From: Methanosarcina sp.
GTDB taxonomy: Archaea > Halobacteriota > Methanosarcinia > Methanosarcinales > Methanosarcinaceae
NCBI GenBank assembly: GCA_017883485.1
Contig: JADGNM010000020.1
Span: 1 to 13,986 of the forward strand
DNA length: 13,986 bases
Direction of reading: 5' to 3'
Part shown: positions 13,108 to 13,986 of the stretch, piece by piece
Layout: each line of letters starts with the position of its first letter
Position numbering within the stretch: the first letter of the stretch is position 1
Position numbers and translations under genes: made by a program
The notes under the pieces: model-generated
What the model was told of the DNA's origin: nothing
The model's database searches: none
The model's input: the letters and a program-made list of their open reading frames with translations, nothing else

Positions 13108-13839
13108 TTATTTACCATCCAATTTAAGTCCTGAACTCAATACGTCCGGAGAAATCAGACCCGAATGAACTGCAGTCGCAATCAGGGCTCCTCTTATCCC
13201 GAGCTTTTCAAGGGTAAAAAGGTCTTCCATATCCCGGACTCCTCCTGCAAGCAGTACGCTGTGCCTTGAGCATACTACCAATTTTAGAAGGAATATGGAA
13301 TCAAAGCCTGACGCAGTTCCAACCCTGTCGAGATCAAGAAAAATGAGGTCTTTGAGAGGGAAGTTATTCAGTATCTTTACGATTTCGAAAAGGTTTTCGG
13401 GAATTTCCGGGTCCTCTTTCAGGACTTTTCCATGCTTCATATCAATACTTACACTGATCCTTCCAGGGTTTCCAAAGGCTGCATTCTTAATTACCGAAAG
13501 CATACCTGTTTCTGTGCCTATGACAGCAGTACCTGCAATGGAAAGAGCTTTATCTACCTCTTCCATGGATGATATTCCGAAATCAAGCATCGTATCTGTC
13601 CTTTGAGTTACTTCCCTGATAATTCCGACATTCGTTTCGTGAGGCCCTTTGCCCTGCAGTCTGTTGAGGTCAGCAATATAAACTTCCCGGGGCCGCAAGA
13701 GTTCGACTATATTCAGAGGATCGGAACTATTACATATTATGCTTGAATCCGAAACCGGACGGTATTCTTCCCTGACGCCTCCTTTTGCAAGAACTACGCT
13801 ACGGTTAAATATATCCATTACGCAAACTACTTGGAACAT
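13108..13839 (-). CDS. HisA/HisF-like (beta/alpha)8-barrel protein, COG1411 type
   Basis: The 243-residue protein has the layout of the HisA/HisF phosphate-binding barrel. Strand 1 reads FQVVCVMDIFNRSVV with Asp9, strand 5 reads SVSIDMKHGKV with Asp133, LDLDRVGTASG (169-178) carries a Thr, and VLLAGGVRDMEDL (195-207) is the first phosphate-binding glycine loop. A second Gly/Ala-rich loop (ALIATAVHSG) follows. Asp9 and Asp133 fall where HisA has its general acid and base. It differs from true HisA in the strand-1 loop (no GG-x-V motif) and stands alone, away from his genes. Such stand-alone homologues in methanogens are suspected of cofactor or C1-carrier synthesis, which is inference. The predicted TATA box is close to the ATG, so the leader is very short. 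Confidence 0.82.
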   Translation of the reverse strand: MFQVVCVMDIFNRSVVLAKGGVREEYRPVSDSSIICNSSDPLNIVELLRPREVYIADLNRLQGKGPHETNVGIIREVTQRTDTMLDFGISSMEEVDKALSIAGTAVIGTETGMLSVIKNAAFGNPGRISVSIDMKHGKVLKEDPEIPENLFEIVKILNNFPLKDLIFLDLDRVGTASGFDSIFLLKLVVCSRHSVLLAGGVRDMEDLFTLEKLGIRGALIATAVHSGLISPDVLSSGLKLDGK

Positions 13840-13861
13840 ACTTATTCAATAGCTTCATCAT

Positions 13862-13882
13862 CCTATAAAAAATATAAATAAC
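13862..13882 (-). promoter_or_regulatory. TATA-box promoter of the HisA-like gene
   Basis: The complement of CCTATAAAAAATATAAATA is an extended AT-rich TATA-type element, 25 to 40 nt before ATG 13839. Transcription would start within about ten bases of the start codon, which agrees with the absence of a Shine-Dalgarno sequence. Confidence 0.45.
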
Positions 13883-13910
13883 AATTATTATTGCACATTT
13901 CGAACCCCTG

Positions 13911-13941
13911 CCAATATAGGACAATAATATTTGACTATTGG
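13911..13941. promoter_or_regulatory. Inverted repeat upstream of the HisA-like promoter
   Basis: CCAATA (13911-13916) and TATTGG (13936-13941) form a six-base inverted repeat spaced by 19 bases, with a GGACA motif repeated near each arm (13919-13923 and 13940-13944). It lies about 70-100 nt before the HisA-like gene and may be an operator for it or for a gene beyond the window edge. Confidence 0.3.
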
Positions 13942-13986
13942 ACATTTTATTAACCTTATATCAACAAAATGACCTTTTAGTATAGC

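Overview
The window is archaeal and almost certainly from a Methanosarcina or a very close relative. It carries mtd, the F420-dependent methylene-tetrahydromethanopterin dehydrogenase of the methanogenic C1 pathway. It also carries an archaeosine-type tRNA-guanine transglycosylase, a dTMP_synthase/DUF166 protein, a DUF2111 protein and a HisA-like barrel typical of methanogens. TATA-like boxes sit at archaeal distances from the starts, intergenic gaps are long and AT-rich, and intact genes stop almost only at TAA or TGA, as expected where TAG can encode pyrrolysine. Family names come from reading translations by eye; no database search was run.

Layout. Positions 1-2800 are gene-poor. They hold a doubtful small ORF (340-618), a possibly structured non-coding stretch (about 818-960), a 100-aa beta-rich protein on the minus strand, a small two-helix membrane protein ending in TAG, and the N-terminal remnant of a tyrosine recombinase (2400-2633). 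From 2798 the density rises: tgtA, then a plus-strand cassette of UbiA-type prenyltransferase, geranylgeranyl-reductase-like flavoprotein and radical SAM enzyme (4443-7786). It ends at a pair of hairpins that appear to terminate transcription from both sides. On the minus strand follow a long coiled-coil protein and, upstream of it, a broken phosphoserine phosphatase gene.

The right part starts with mtd on plus, whose start region is tandemly duplicated. It continues with DUF2111 (minus), the dTMP_synthase-family gene (minus) divergent from tmk (plus), a small conserved-looking hypothetical (minus) and a HisA-like protein (minus).

Functional reading. The UbiA/reductase/radical SAM cassette looks like a small pathway that attaches and modifies a prenyl chain; methanophenazine or another Methanosarcina isoprenoid is a candidate product, but this is inference. 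The DUF166-tmk pair suggests dTMP formation followed by phosphorylation to dTDP. The serB lesions imply that serine synthesis relies on another phosphatase, or that the assembly has errors there.

The most unusual sequence-level observations are the multi-lesion serB, the 26-bp duplication that puts a six-codon mini-ORF ahead of mtd, a DUF2111 frame whose best ribosome-binding site points to an AUU codon, a 30-bp tandem repeat in the promoter region of the 86-aa gene, and the nested inverted repeats around 818-960.
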